A stretch of DNA of 64,000 bases from the NCBI GenBank assembly GCA_903864275.1, contig CAIPFE010000007.1, positions 62,001 through 126,000 of the forward strand. The letters are read 5' to 3'. This document shows, in pieces, positions 50,121 to 58,609 of this stretch (within the stretch, counting starts at the first letter, position 1; the number at the start of each line of letters is the position of its first letter). Below the pieces are notes generated by a model, which searched no databases, was not told the origin of the DNA, and worked only from the letters and a program-made list of their open reading frames with translations. The position numbers were made by a program, and so were the translations under genes. Origin of the DNA: an uncultured Mucilaginibacter sp. Its GTDB lineage: Bacteria > Bacteroidota > Bacteroidia > Sphingobacteriales > Sphingobacteriaceae.

Positions 50121-51092
50121 TTATTTAACGGCTTCGAAGTTTGAGGGAACAGTTATATGATATTTTTTTGCGGCGGCAGGGTTATAAACACGCCGCCTTA
50201 CCTTCACCATTTCAGGCTGTAAACCTTTTGTGCTGTGCGTTTTTAAAAATTGCGCCGCCTGTTCACCTGCCTGGTACCCCCATTGGTAAATATCAGCCCC
50301 GAAAGCGGCCACAGCACCCCTTTGTACCAGGCCCGCTTCACTGGTAAATATCGGCACATTTTTTTGATCGCAGTTTTTTAAGATCGTTTCAAAGGAACTG
50401 AATACGCTGTTATCGGGATTTGCAAAAAACGCATCAATATTTCTGTTTAGTAATGATTGCGTAACCAATTGCGCATCCGCTGACGAGTTTAACGGCAATG
50501 CAACCAGGGTAATGTTTAATTTACCGGCCAGTGATTCGATCCGTTTTTTTGCAGTGACCGATTGTGGCTCTGATTGGTTATAGATCATCCCAACCACCAA
50601 TTTCCCCGATTTCGGCTTTAAAAATTGGGGGATGTTTGAAAAAGACGTATCGATATAATTCAGATCCTCCACCGTACCAAATAAATTTGCCGGGCCTTTG
50701 CCGGTCGCGTCCTCCAGGTTCATGAGTTTAGCTGTTGGGGCTACCATTACAAAAACGGGGATAGTTTTGGTTTTCTGCAGCGCGGTAATTGAGGATAAAG
50801 TGGTGCAGGTAGCCATCAGGTCAACCTTTTCCGAAATAAAATAATTTACGATCTGCGTAAGCGTGGGGATACCTCCCTGAGCATTGCGGTACTCAATTTT
50901 TATATTTTTCTGCTCTTCGCTAAACCCGTTTTTCTTCAAGGCATCAACAAAGCCAGTACGCGCGGGGGCTATACTGGCATCTTCAAAGGCATCCACAAAA
51001 CCTATAACAGGAATTGAACTTTTAGCACCAGTTTTGCATGAACCGATAATAGTTATCGAAAAAAACACAGCAAGGTATTTTAGCATCTTCAT
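50121..51092 (-). CDS. ABC transporter substrate-binding lipoprotein (PF04392 type)
   Basis: 323 residues. Lipobox TIIGSCKTG (Cys near 19). Periplasmic-binding-protein-like I fold of the ABC_sub_bind family: IPVIGFVDAFEDASIAPART, GTVEDLNYIDTSF, VGMIYNQSEPQS, DAFFANPDNSVFSSFE and GLVQRGAVAAFGADIYQWG. Characterised relatives bind aromatic amino acids or similar small molecules; the ligand here is unknown. First gene of the SBP-permease-ATPase operon. Confidence 0.88.
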   Translation of the reverse strand: MKMLKYLAVFFSITIIGSCKTGAKSSIPVIGFVDAFEDASIAPARTGFVDALKKNGFSEEQKNIKIEYRNAQGGIPTLTQIVNYFISEKVDLMATCTTLSSITALQKTKTIPVFVMVAPTAKLMNLEDATGKGPANLFGTVEDLNYIDTSFSNIPQFLKPKSGKLVVGMIYNQSEPQSVTAKKRIESLAGKLNITLVALPLNSSADAQLVTQSLLNRNIDAFFANPDNSVFSSFETILKNCDQKNVPIFTSEAGLVQRGAVAAFGADIYQWGYQAGEQAAQFLKTHSTKGLQPEMVKVRRRVYNPAAAKKYHITVPSNFEAVK

Positions 51093-51110
51093 GCCACTAA
51101 GGTAATTAAT

Positions 51111-51200
51111 GAAAGGTTAAAGGCGAAAGGAAAAAGGTAAAAGGTGAACCGGCGGCTAAAACCTTTCGCCTTTTAGCTTTCAGCTTTCACCTCTTTTCAT
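51111..51200. repeat. GAAAGGTTAAAGGCGAAAGG-type inverted repeat
   Basis: The left arm (51111-51148) pairs with CCTTTCGCCTTTTAGCTTTC and following units (51162-51200). Sits between the divergent ABC importer and aminotransferase genes, in the promoter area of both. Confidence 0.65.
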
Positions 51201-51224
51201 TTTTTTCCTTAATTTAGCCCCTGC

Positions 51225-52370
51225 ATGACGCCTATCATATCAAAACTACCGCAAACGGGGACTACCATTTTCACTTTAATGTCTGCTTTGGCTGCCGAAG
51301 TTGGGGCTATCAACCTGTCGCAGGGTTTCCCCGATTTTAATACTTCGCCAGAACTGATCGACCTGGTAAACAATGCCATGAAAAACGGGCACAATCAGTA
51401 CGCCCCAATGCCCGGTGTATTGGCCCTGCGCGAACAGATCGCACAAAAAACTGAAAAACTTTACGGAGCCGTTTATAATCCCGATACCGAGATCACCATT
51501 ACTGCAGGCGGCACGCAAGCCATATTTACTGCTATAACTACGGTGATCAACGCTAATGACGAGGTAATCATTTTTGAGCCGGCCTTTGATTGCTATGCCC
51601 CCGCCATCAAACTAATGGGCGGCATCGTAAAATCATTGGAACTTGAGCCGCCTGATTACAGGATAGCCTGGGATATGGTGAAACGACTGATCAACAGCAA
51701 AACGAGGATGATCATCCTCAACTCGCCGCAAAACCCTACGGCGACCATTTTGCATAAGGAAGATATTGATGAACTGAGCGCGCTAGTGAAAAACCAGGAT
51801 ATTTTGATATTGAGCGACGAGGTTTACGAGCATTTGATATACGATGGCGAAACGCACCACAGCATGGCCCGCTACCCCGAACTGCAGCAGCGCAGTTTTA
51901 TCGTAGCCTCATTTGGCAAGCCGTTTCATGCTACGGGATGGAAGGTTGGCTATTGCATGGCGCCGGCTTTTTTAATGCACGAATTCAGGAAGATACACCA
52001 GTTTTTAGTGTTCAGTGTTAACGCCCCGATACAATACGCAATAGCCGAATATTTAAAGAACGAAAACACCTATTTAGACCTCCCGGCATTCTTCCAGGAA
52101 AAGCGAGATTATTTTCGTAAGGGATTGGAACAAAGCCGTTTTAAACTGCTGCCGTGCTTTGGCTCCTACTTTCAATCGGTAACTTATAATGGCATAACTG
52201 ACGAGAAAGACAGCGACTTTTCACTACGCTTAACAAGGGAAATTGGCGTGGCGTCGATACCCACTTCTGTGTTCTATACGAAGAACACCGACCACCATGT
52301 TTTACGTTTTTGTTTCGCCAAAAGGCAAGAAACGCTCGATAAAGCCGTTGAAAGACTTATAAAGGTGTAG
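51225..52370 (+). CDS. Methionine aminotransferase, PLP-dependent (YbdL-like)
   Basis: 381 residues, class I aminotransferase. MSALAAEVGAINLSQGFPDF at the N-terminus, ITAGGTQAIFTAI, SPQNPTATILHKEDIDELS, ILSDEVYEHLIYDG, and the Schiff-base Lys in SFGKPFHATGWKVGYC. The FPDF and GKPFHATGWK motifs are those of the methionine/glutamine transaminase subgroup that transaminates methionine or its keto acid (KMTB). The following gene encodes the omega-amidase-type enzyme usually paired with it. Confidence 0.9.
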   Translation: MTPIISKLPQTGTTIFTLMSALAAEVGAINLSQGFPDFNTSPELIDLVNNAMKNGHNQYAPMPGVLALREQIAQKTEKLYGAVYNPDTEITITAGGTQAIFTAITTVINANDEVIIFEPAFDCYAPAIKLMGGIVKSLELEPPDYRIAWDMVKRLINSKTRMIILNSPQNPTATILHKEDIDELSALVKNQDILILSDEVYEHLIYDGETHHSMARYPELQQRSFIVASFGKPFHATGWKVGYCMAPAFLMHEFRKIHQFLVFSVNAPIQYAIAEYLKNENTYLDLPAFFQEKRDYFRKGLEQSRFKLLPCFGSYFQSVTYNGITDEKDSDFSLRLTREIGVASIPTSVFYTKNTDHHVLRFCFAKRQETLDKAVERLIKV

Positions 52371-52465
52371 TTCATGGTTGGTGGCTCATAGTTCATGGCA
52401 GGAAAAAGCTATGATCCGCGAACCATCAACTATGAACTATGAACTATGAACCATGAACTATGAAC
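52369..52465. repeat. Inverted repeat of CATAGTTCATGG / CTATGAAC units
   Basis: Left arm TTCATGGTTGGTGGCTCATA and GTTCATGG (52371-52398); right arm AACCATCAACTATGAACTAT plus further tandem GAACTATGAACCATGAAC units (52420-52465). Related in style to the repeat at 18709-18800. Fills the aminotransferase-amidase gap. Confidence 0.7.
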
Positions 52466-52472
52466 ATCTACT

Positions 52473-53249
52473 ATGGATAATTTAAAAGTAACCGTATTCC
52501 AGGGGTACCTATTCTGGGAGAATATTGATAAAAATCTACAGAATATTTCCAGGCGTTTATCGGGTATCCGCGAAAAAACAAACCTGATCATTTTGCCGGA
52601 AATGTTTAGTACCGGTTTTACCATGAATGCCGAAAAACTGGCCGAGCCGATGGAGGGCGAGACTATGAAATGGATGCACCAGACGGCAAAACAATATGAC
52701 TGTGTTATAACCGGCAGCATTATTATAAAAGAAGGCGGTAAATACTACAACCGTTTGATCTGGATGCGTCCAGATGGCAGTTACGAATATTATGACAAGC
52801 GTCACCTGTTTGCGTTGGGCAAAGAACATGAAACTTATACCCCCGGCAGCAAAAAGCTGGTTGTTGAGTTAAATGGCTGGAATATTTGCCCGATGGTGTG
52901 CTACGACCTGCGTTTCCCGGTTTGGCTGCGTAATGTTAAAGAAGAGTATGACCTGTTACTTTTTGTAGCTAATTGGCCCGAACGCCGCATAGCACACTGG
53001 CGCGCACTGATCGCAGCGCGGGCCATCGAGAACCAGGCCTATGTGATCGGCGTTAACCGTGTCGGGCACGATGGCAACGAAGTTTATCATTCGGGCGACT
53101 CCACCTGTATCGACCCGAATGGCAACGTGGTCTATTACAAACGTGACGAAGAAGACCTCTACACATTTTCAATAATAGGCGATGAAGTAACAAAAACCCG
53201 GCGTGCATTACCGTTTTTGAAGGACGCAGATGATTTTACTATTGTCTGA
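52473..53249 (+). CDS. Omega-amidase-type carbon-nitrogen hydrolase (YafV-like)
   Basis: 258 residues. Nitrilase superfamily with Glu-Lys-Cys triad: ILPEMFSTGFTMNAE (Glu), EYYDKRHLFALGKEHE (Lys) and CPMVCYDLRFPVWLRN (Cys). Omega-amidases hydrolyse alpha-ketoglutaramate and alpha-ketosuccinamate, the products made when glutamine or asparagine donates the amino group to KMTB. So with the preceding gene it completes a methionine-salvage transamination that pulls the reaction forward. Its TGA stop lies in a palindromic repeat. Confidence 0.9.
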   Translation: MDNLKVTVFQGYLFWENIDKNLQNISRRLSGIREKTNLIILPEMFSTGFTMNAEKLAEPMEGETMKWMHQTAKQYDCVITGSIIIKEGGKYYNRLIWMRPDGSYEYYDKRHLFALGKEHETYTPGSKKLVVELNGWNICPMVCYDLRFPVWLRNVKEEYDLLLFVANWPERRIAHWRALIAARAIENQAYVIGVNRVGHDGNEVYHSGDSTCIDPNGNVVYYKRDEEDLYTFSIIGDEVTKTRRALPFLKDADDFTIV

Positions 53250-53336
53250 ACCGGGATTTGGGGGATTTTACGGATTCATTGGATGGTTGCGTGCAAAAAC
53301 ATCGTAAAAATCAGTAAAATCCGCTTAATCCTGGTT
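53244..53336. repeat. GTCTGAACCGGGATT-family palindrome, copy 3
   Basis: The first 15 bases (53244-53258) are identical to copy 1 (128-142). Right arm: AGTAAAATCCGCTTAATCCT then GGTT (to 53336). The omega-amidase stop TGA is inside the left arm. A half copy, GTCTGAACCGTTGATTTTTG, follows the GH92 stop at 56421. Confidence 0.8.
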
Positions 53337-53370
53337 ATTTTTATCCCCTATTAACATTTAACCGATTTCA

Positions 53371-56300
53371 ATGAGGCCCCTGTTCCGCAGTATCACTTCT
53401 TTTGCTTTTATTTTAGTAACGCTATCAACTTTCGCACAACGAAAAAAAGATTACACCCAGTTTGTCGACCCATTTATCGGGACGGGCGGGCATGGTCATA
53501 CGTACCCCGGCGCTGTTGTGCCGTTTGGGATGGTACAGTTGAGCCCTGATACCCGTTTAACGGGTTGGGATGGCTGCTCAGGCTATTATTATACCGATAC
53601 GCTGGTATATGGCTTTTCGCATACCCATTTAAGCGGTACGGGCATTGCTGACTATTGCGACGTGCTGTTTATGCCAACCACCGGCGAACCGCAATTTAAA
53701 AACACGGACTACCTTTCGGGATTTAAAAAGAAAAATGAGGTTGCCACGCCCGGGTATTATAAAACGCATTTAGATAAATATAATATCGATGTGGAGCTTA
53801 CGGCAAGCACCCGTGCCGGCGTACACCGTTATAGTTTCCCGAAAACGGACGAGGCAAACATCATTATTGACCTGCAGCACCGTGACGTGGTGCTTGATTC
53901 ATGGATTGAGGTGGTGAATGACCACGAGATCAGGGGTTTCCGCAGGTCAAAGGCATGGGCTACTGATCAGTCGCTTTACTTTTACGCCAAGTTTTCAAAG
54001 CCCTTTAAAACTTATGGCATTGCAAGCGATGACCAGTTGCAGCAAGGACAGAGTAAAGTACAAGGGAAAAATATAAAAATGTATATCCGGTTTGATAACC
54101 CCGGCGAAGTGATCGCAAAGGTGGGGATATCGTCTGTTAGCGCGGATGGCGCGTTAAAAAACCTCGATACTGAAGTGCCCGATTTCGATTTTAAAAAGGT
54201 GCAAAGGGAAGCAAAAGCTTTATGGATAAATGAGCTGGCCAAAATAGAAGTTGAAGGCGGTGGGCCAAGTGCCGCAGACCAACAGGAGCCGCAGAATATG
54301 AACCCGACGACAGGTTATAATAGCCAGACGGGTTCCTACCGTCAACCGAAGCAAAAAAAACAGGCGTTTGTTGATCACGCGAAGCTCAAACAAACTATTT
54401 TTTATACATCATTATACCATGCCATGCTGGCGCCCAATGTTTACAGCGATGTGGACGGCCAGTACCGGGGTATGGACCAAAAAGTACATACCGCCGATGG
54501 TTTTAATTATTATACTGTATTTTCCTTATGGGATACCTACAGGGCCGAAGATCCCCTGTTAAACCTGATCGACCGCAAACGGACGCTCGATTTTGTAAAA
54601 TCGTTTTTAGCAATGTATGAACAGGGCGGCATACTGCCGATATGGCCCTTAGCTTCCAACGAAACCTATTGCATGGTGGGCAACCACTCGATCCCGGTTA
54701 TTGTTGACGCTTATGCAAAAGGCATCCGTGATTTTAATGCCGAAGAAGCGTTTACCGCTATGAAAGCAGCAGTAAACCGCAACCAGTTCGGGCTGGATTC
54801 GTACCGGAAGAACGGGGTGGTATTATCGGATGACGAGCCGGAATCGGTCTCAAAAACGCTCGAATATGCTTTTGACGACTGGTGCATTGCCCAAATGGCC
54901 AAAATGCTGAATAAACCGGATGATTACAAAACGTTTATACAACGGGCCCAGTACTGGAAAAATAATTTCAACAACCAGAATACCTTTATGCAGGCCCGCG
55001 CCAATGGCGGCTGGTATAGCCCCTTTGAACCGACGGAGATCAATAATAACTATACCGAAGGAAATTCGTGGCAGTACTCATTTTTAGCCCCGCACGATAT
55101 TGAAGGTTTGATGGAACGTATGGGCGGCAAAGCCGCTTTTGAAGCCAAGCTGGATGAATTATTTACCACCGACTCAAAATTAACAGGCCGCGAACAGGCC
55201 GATGTTACGGGCCTTATCGGGCAATATGCGCATGGCAACGAACCCAGCCACCACATGGCCTATCTATATAATTTTACGGATTCGCCGGATAAAACACAAT
55301 TTTATATCGATAAGATATTACGGGAAGAATACAGCAACAAGCCCGACGGCCTGTCGGGAAATGAAGATTGCGGGCAAATGTCGGCCTGGTATGTCATCAG
55401 CTCGCTGGGTATTTATAATATAGCGCCGGGCCAGCAGCAGTTCCAGGTGGGGATGCCGCAGTTTGATAAGGCGGTGATCCATCTCGAAAACGGCAAAAAA
55501 TTTACTATCCTGAACCCCGGCGCAAGTATTAACAACAACAACAATATTTACCTGCAGGGAATGAACCTGAATAAAAAATCGTACAATAAAATTTACCTCG
55601 ACTATGGGGACATTGCCAACGGCGGCGAATTTGAGGTTTTGACCGGCCGCTTGCCTAATAAGATGTTTGTACAGAGCCTGGAAAAACCAACCTCGAAGAT
55701 CACCGATAACCTGATCATTCCGGACCCTTATATTATTGCGCCGGCCAAAACCATTAAGCAGCCTTTTAATGTCGAAATAAAATGCGCCGATGCCAATGCT
55801 AAAATTTATTATACTTTGGATGGCTCTCCTCCCACCGAAAGTTCTACGCTGTATAGCTCGCCAATTAACATTTCGACAAATACAACGGTGAAAGCCATTG
55901 CTGTTGAAAATGGGAAAACCAGCTTTATCGACGAAGCATCATTCATCAAAGCAAGAGATGATATCAAACTCACCCTCATCAATAAATACCTGCCAAACTA
56001 TGCCGATGAAGGTAATAACGCCCTCATCAACGGTATACGCGGAAAAGCGAACTGGCGCCTCGGCAACTGGCAGGGCTACCAGGGTAATGATATAATTGCA
56101 ATAGTTGATATGGGCCAGGTTAAACCCATAAAACAGGTTAGCTTAGGTACTTTGCAGGACACCGGCTCATGGATCGTTTTCCCGCAGTATGTACAATATT
56201 GGGTTTCGGATGACGGCAATAATTATAAGCTGGCAGCAACGGTTAACACTAAAATTGATATAAAAGACCTTACCGTACAAACCCAGGAATTTACCGCGCC

Positions 56301-56421
56301 ATTAAACGTAAATGCCCGGTATATAAAGCTGGTAGCCAAACAATTCGGTCCATTGCCTGATTGGCACGAAAGCAAGGGCCAGCCATCGTATATTTTTGCG
56401 GATGAAATAGTTGTCGAGTAG
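53371..56421 (+). CDS. GH92-family alpha-mannosidase-like glycoside hydrolase
   Basis: 1016 residues with a signal peptide (1-22, ending TFAQ). Exo-alpha-mannosidase of family GH92: FVDPFIGTGGHGHTYPGAVV at the N-terminus, LSPDTRLTGWDGCSGYYYTD, FSHTHLSGTG, FSLWDTYRAEDPLLNLID, LPIWPLASNETYCMVGNHSI and GLSGNEDCGQMSAWYVISSL (catalytic region). From about 787 a chitobiase-like Ig unit (YYTLDGSPPTESSTLYSS) and an F5/8 type C (discoidin-like) domain follow (WRLGNWQGYQGNDIIAIVDM), which probably bind glycan. A low-complexity insert (about 290-330, Gln/Asn/Tyr-rich) interrupts the fold. No SusC/SusD genes are adjacent. Confidence 0.92.
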   Translation: MRPLFRSITSFAFILVTLSTFAQRKKDYTQFVDPFIGTGGHGHTYPGAVVPFGMVQLSPDTRLTGWDGCSGYYYTDTLVYGFSHTHLSGTGIADYCDVLFMPTTGEPQFKNTDYLSGFKKKNEVATPGYYKTHLDKYNIDVELTASTRAGVHRYSFPKTDEANIIIDLQHRDVVLDSWIEVVNDHEIRGFRRSKAWATDQSLYFYAKFSKPFKTYGIASDDQLQQGQSKVQGKNIKMYIRFDNPGEVIAKVGISSVSADGALKNLDTEVPDFDFKKVQREAKALWINELAKIEVEGGGPSAADQQEPQNMNPTTGYNSQTGSYRQPKQKKQAFVDHAKLKQTIFYTSLYHAMLAPNVYSDVDGQYRGMDQKVHTADGFNYYTVFSLWDTYRAEDPLLNLIDRKRTLDFVKSFLAMYEQGGILPIWPLASNETYCMVGNHSIPVIVDAYAKGIRDFNAEEAFTAMKAAVNRNQFGLDSYRKNGVVLSDDEPESVSKTLEYAFDDWCIAQMAKMLNKPDDYKTFIQRAQYWKNNFNNQNTFMQARANGGWYSPFEPTEINNNYTEGNSWQYSFLAPHDIEGLMERMGGKAAFEAKLDELFTTDSKLTGREQADVTGLIGQYAHGNEPSHHMAYLYNFTDSPDKTQFYIDKILREEYSNKPDGLSGNEDCGQMSAWYVISSLGIYNIAPGQQQFQVGMPQFDKAVIHLENGKKFTILNPGASINNNNNIYLQGMNLNKKSYNKIYLDYGDIANGGEFEVLTGRLPNKMFVQSLEKPTSKITDNLIIPDPYIIAPAKTIKQPFNVEIKCADANAKIYYTLDGSPPTESSTLYSSPINISTNTTVKAIAVENGKTSFIDEASFIKARDDIKLTLINKYLPNYADEGNNALINGIRGKANWRLGNWQGYQGNDIIAIVDMGQVKPIKQVSLGTLQDTGSWIVFPQYVQYWVSDDGNNYKLAATVNTKIDIKDLTVQTQEFTAPLNVNARYIKLVAKQFGPLPDWHESKGQPSYIFADEIVVE

Positions 56422-56500
56422 TCTGAACCGTTGATTTTTGTGATTAATGGATTTCGCTGAATATTTTATTTTAGAGGCATTAAATCAATAATTTAACAGT

Positions 56501-56725
56501 ATGAGCTCTGCATTTGTAAAGGAGGGGGAATCCGGGCAGTTGAAGGACGTGGCGCCGAATTTAGGCGCTTTGCTGTTTTACCTGCGGATGGATAACGGCG
56601 GAACGGTGATCCGCGACCTGAAGAATTATTACAGTGAAAAATACGGCCGCGACGTTTACGAAATGAGCGACGGGCTAACTTATGCACTCAACGATGAGCA
56701 GCATTGGTATATCATTCTCGATTAA
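56501..56725 (+). CDS. Small protein of unknown function
   Basis: 74 residues, ATG 56501, no signal peptide or membrane segment; contains LRMDNGGTVIRDLKNYYSEK and LNDEQHWYIILD. Sequence composition suits coding, but no family is recognised. A repeat (56726-56790) starts directly at the stop codon. Confidence 0.55.
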   Translation: MSSAFVKEGESGQLKDVAPNLGALLFYLRMDNGGTVIRDLKNYYSEKYGRDVYEMSDGLTYALNDEQHWYIILD

Positions 56726-56790
56726 CCAACTTCAGATACACTATTCCCGTAGTCTGATACTACAAGCACAGCATCCGTAGTCAAAGTCAA
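56726..56790. repeat. GTAGTCTAAGACTACAAGCAC-family repeat, copy 1
   Basis: CCAACTTCAGATACACTATT, then the palindromic core GTAGTCTGATACTACAAGCA and a TCCGTAGTCAAAGTC end. Copies 2 and 3 at 61215-61267 and 62639-62704 are in the same orientation. Confidence 0.8.
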
Positions 56791-56912
56791 AAAATAGCGG
56801 TGTTAGGGATTTTCATATTTTAGTCATGATGACATTTATAAATGGGCCCTGCAGCAATATTAAAGATTAATAAACGTCTCCTTAGTATATTATATATTTA
56901 ACAGGTAAACTA

Positions 56913-57152
56913 ATGGAATATAAAATTAAATTGCCCGATGGAACATTACAACTCATTAAAATCACAAGTGCTTATTTTAAAGCCTGGCATGTGTGGAATG
57001 TCCATTTTGATGATGGAAAAGCGGTAATGCTATTTAAACTCGGCAGTGAATGGATGCAGCGTAATGAAGACTACTTAGACGCCCATGTGTTGAACGCGTT
57101 AGGAATTTGTATTGATAAAATTATTTTCAGAAGAAAAGCGATTGCTTTTTAA
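56913..57152 (+). CDS. Small protein of unknown function
   Basis: 79 residues (ATG 56913) with aromatic-rich segments YFKAWHVWNVHFDDGKAVML and SEWMQRNEDYLDAHVLNALG and a basic tail (FRRKAIAF). No family recognised and no membrane segment. Compact with coding-like composition, but support is limited. Confidence 0.5.
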   Translation: MEYKIKLPDGTLQLIKITSAYFKAWHVWNVHFDDGKAVMLFKLGSEWMQRNEDYLDAHVLNALGICIDKIIFRRKAIAF

Positions 57153-57244
57153 GTTTAACTGGTTTGATAGACACTTAAATTGTTATGTGTCCAGACGCCA
57201 CTCTTAGACAGGCGGCGGCAAATTCTGCGAACATCGGCGTTCAT

Positions 57245-57315
57245 GTTCGCGTTCACTTCGCACGAACACAAAATTATTTTTGCATGAACGCCTGAAAATC
57301 AGATAGTTGAATTTT
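57245..57315. repeat. Dispersed repeat, GTTCGCGTTCACTTCGCA family, copy B
   Basis: Copy B of the element at 1749-1820, same orientation in the window. It lies 3' of the S41 peptidase gene. Confidence 0.75.
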
Positions 57316-57320
57316 CACCT

Positions 57321-58598
57321 TTATTGCATCTTTTGTTTAAATGAGATCCCGCCATCGCTCCAGTAAAACTGCATACCCGAAGCTGATCCTTGTTGCTGAC
57401 CGAATTTAACCTGTACGTTTTCATCAAGCTGGTAAAACCCCGGCGAGATATAACGTAGTTTAAAAACCTGGCCGCCGCGTTCGGGGTTTTCACAATAGAA
57501 GGCGCCATCTTTTGTATAAAATTTCAGCCCGCCATCGTAAGTGCCAAGGTAAGCCTGAACTTCCGCAGGCGCTATTGGCCGGTCGGCGGCTTTTTGCTGG
57601 TTTGCAAACCATGAATTGGGGAACAAAGTTGAATTAACTTCGTCAAGCAAGGCACTCGCCTTAATCGCAATTTCCGGGATAACCCCGGTGCCTTCCCATT
57701 CTGTCCCGGTATGGATATTATAGGTATGGGCAAACGGGATGCCCGCGACGAAACCATGTCCTAAAAAAACCGGTCCTACCGGGTGGGAGCCGCCGGCCGT
57801 TTTTTCACCCGCTATAGTGCCCCTTTTTGTCGCCTGCATCGCGTATGCCAGATCTTCAGCCGCCGAAACCGTTTCGGAACTGGTTAATACATAAACCGGC
57901 ATCCGGAGGAGAATCCCATCGGTGGCGGTTGGGTCCGTCCAGCCTTTAGAGGTGTCACGCCTGTTGGGGACGATGATATCATTTACCCGCGTTTTTTCTG
58001 CGAAAAAATAACTCAACACCTGTTTAACCATCTCCGGGCTCCCGCCGTGGTTTTCCCGCAGGTCGATGATGATTGCTTTGGTATGCTGTACAAAGCGAAA
58101 CGCTGCTGTAACGGTTTGTACGGCGGAGGGAGTGGGATCCACAAACCCGTTAAATTTTATGTAGCCGACATTGCCGGGTAAAATTTCTGAAGCCGTGAAC
58201 ATAAAATTATGTTCCGCCATGTCGGCATTTCGGAGCGAATCCTGATGCGGGTCAGGGCCGCGCATGGGCGGCGGGCCCATTTGTGCCAGCCGGGCATTAT
58301 AATGAAAACCCATGTGCAGGTCGGGGCAGGCGGTTTGCAGGTCGGCCGCGATTTGCTCAGCGAAAGCTTGTGGGTCTTTGATATTTCGGTAAACGCCCTT
58401 TGCCAATTGTGCATGAAGGTACTTGCTCATTACCTGTGCTTTATCTGTGAAAACATAGTTGGCGATCAATGCTTTCGACAAAGTGTCTATCACCACGTTC
58501 GTGAGTTCCGGCGTCATCGGGTCCACGGTTGCAGGCTGCCTTTGCTGTGCTATGCAGGCAAAAGGGATCATTAAAAGGAACAAGGTTATTCTTTTCAT
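57321..58598 (-). CDS. Secreted S41-family peptidase
   Basis: 425 residues from ATG 58598 (MKRITLFLLMIPFACIAQQR, signal peptide). S41 (tail-specific protease/IRBP-like) core: GNVGYIKFNGFVDPTPSAVQ, KAIIIDLRENHGGSPEMVKQ and VLTSSETVSAAEDLAYAM (catalytic Ser in TSSETVSAAED). The C-terminal 80 residues (AYLGTYDGGLKFYTKDGAFY) form a beta-rich unit like the repeats in the neighbouring M56 protein. An ATG at 58628 would add ten residues overlapping the M56 gene and is less likely. Third gene of a BlaI-M56-S41 operon. Confidence 0.87.
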   Translation of the reverse strand: MKRITLFLLMIPFACIAQQRQPATVDPMTPELTNVVIDTLSKALIANYVFTDKAQVMSKYLHAQLAKGVYRNIKDPQAFAEQIAADLQTACPDLHMGFHYNARLAQMGPPPMRGPDPHQDSLRNADMAEHNFMFTASEILPGNVGYIKFNGFVDPTPSAVQTVTAAFRFVQHTKAIIIDLRENHGGSPEMVKQVLSYFFAEKTRVNDIIVPNRRDTSKGWTDPTATDGILLRMPVYVLTSSETVSAAEDLAYAMQATKRGTIAGEKTAGGSHPVGPVFLGHGFVAGIPFAHTYNIHTGTEWEGTGVIPEIAIKASALLDEVNSTLFPNSWFANQQKAADRPIAPAEVQAYLGTYDGGLKFYTKDGAFYCENPERGGQVFKLRYISPGFYQLDENVQVKFGQQQGSASGMQFYWSDGGISFKQKMQ

Positions 58599-58609
58599 GT
58601 TTCGATTGA

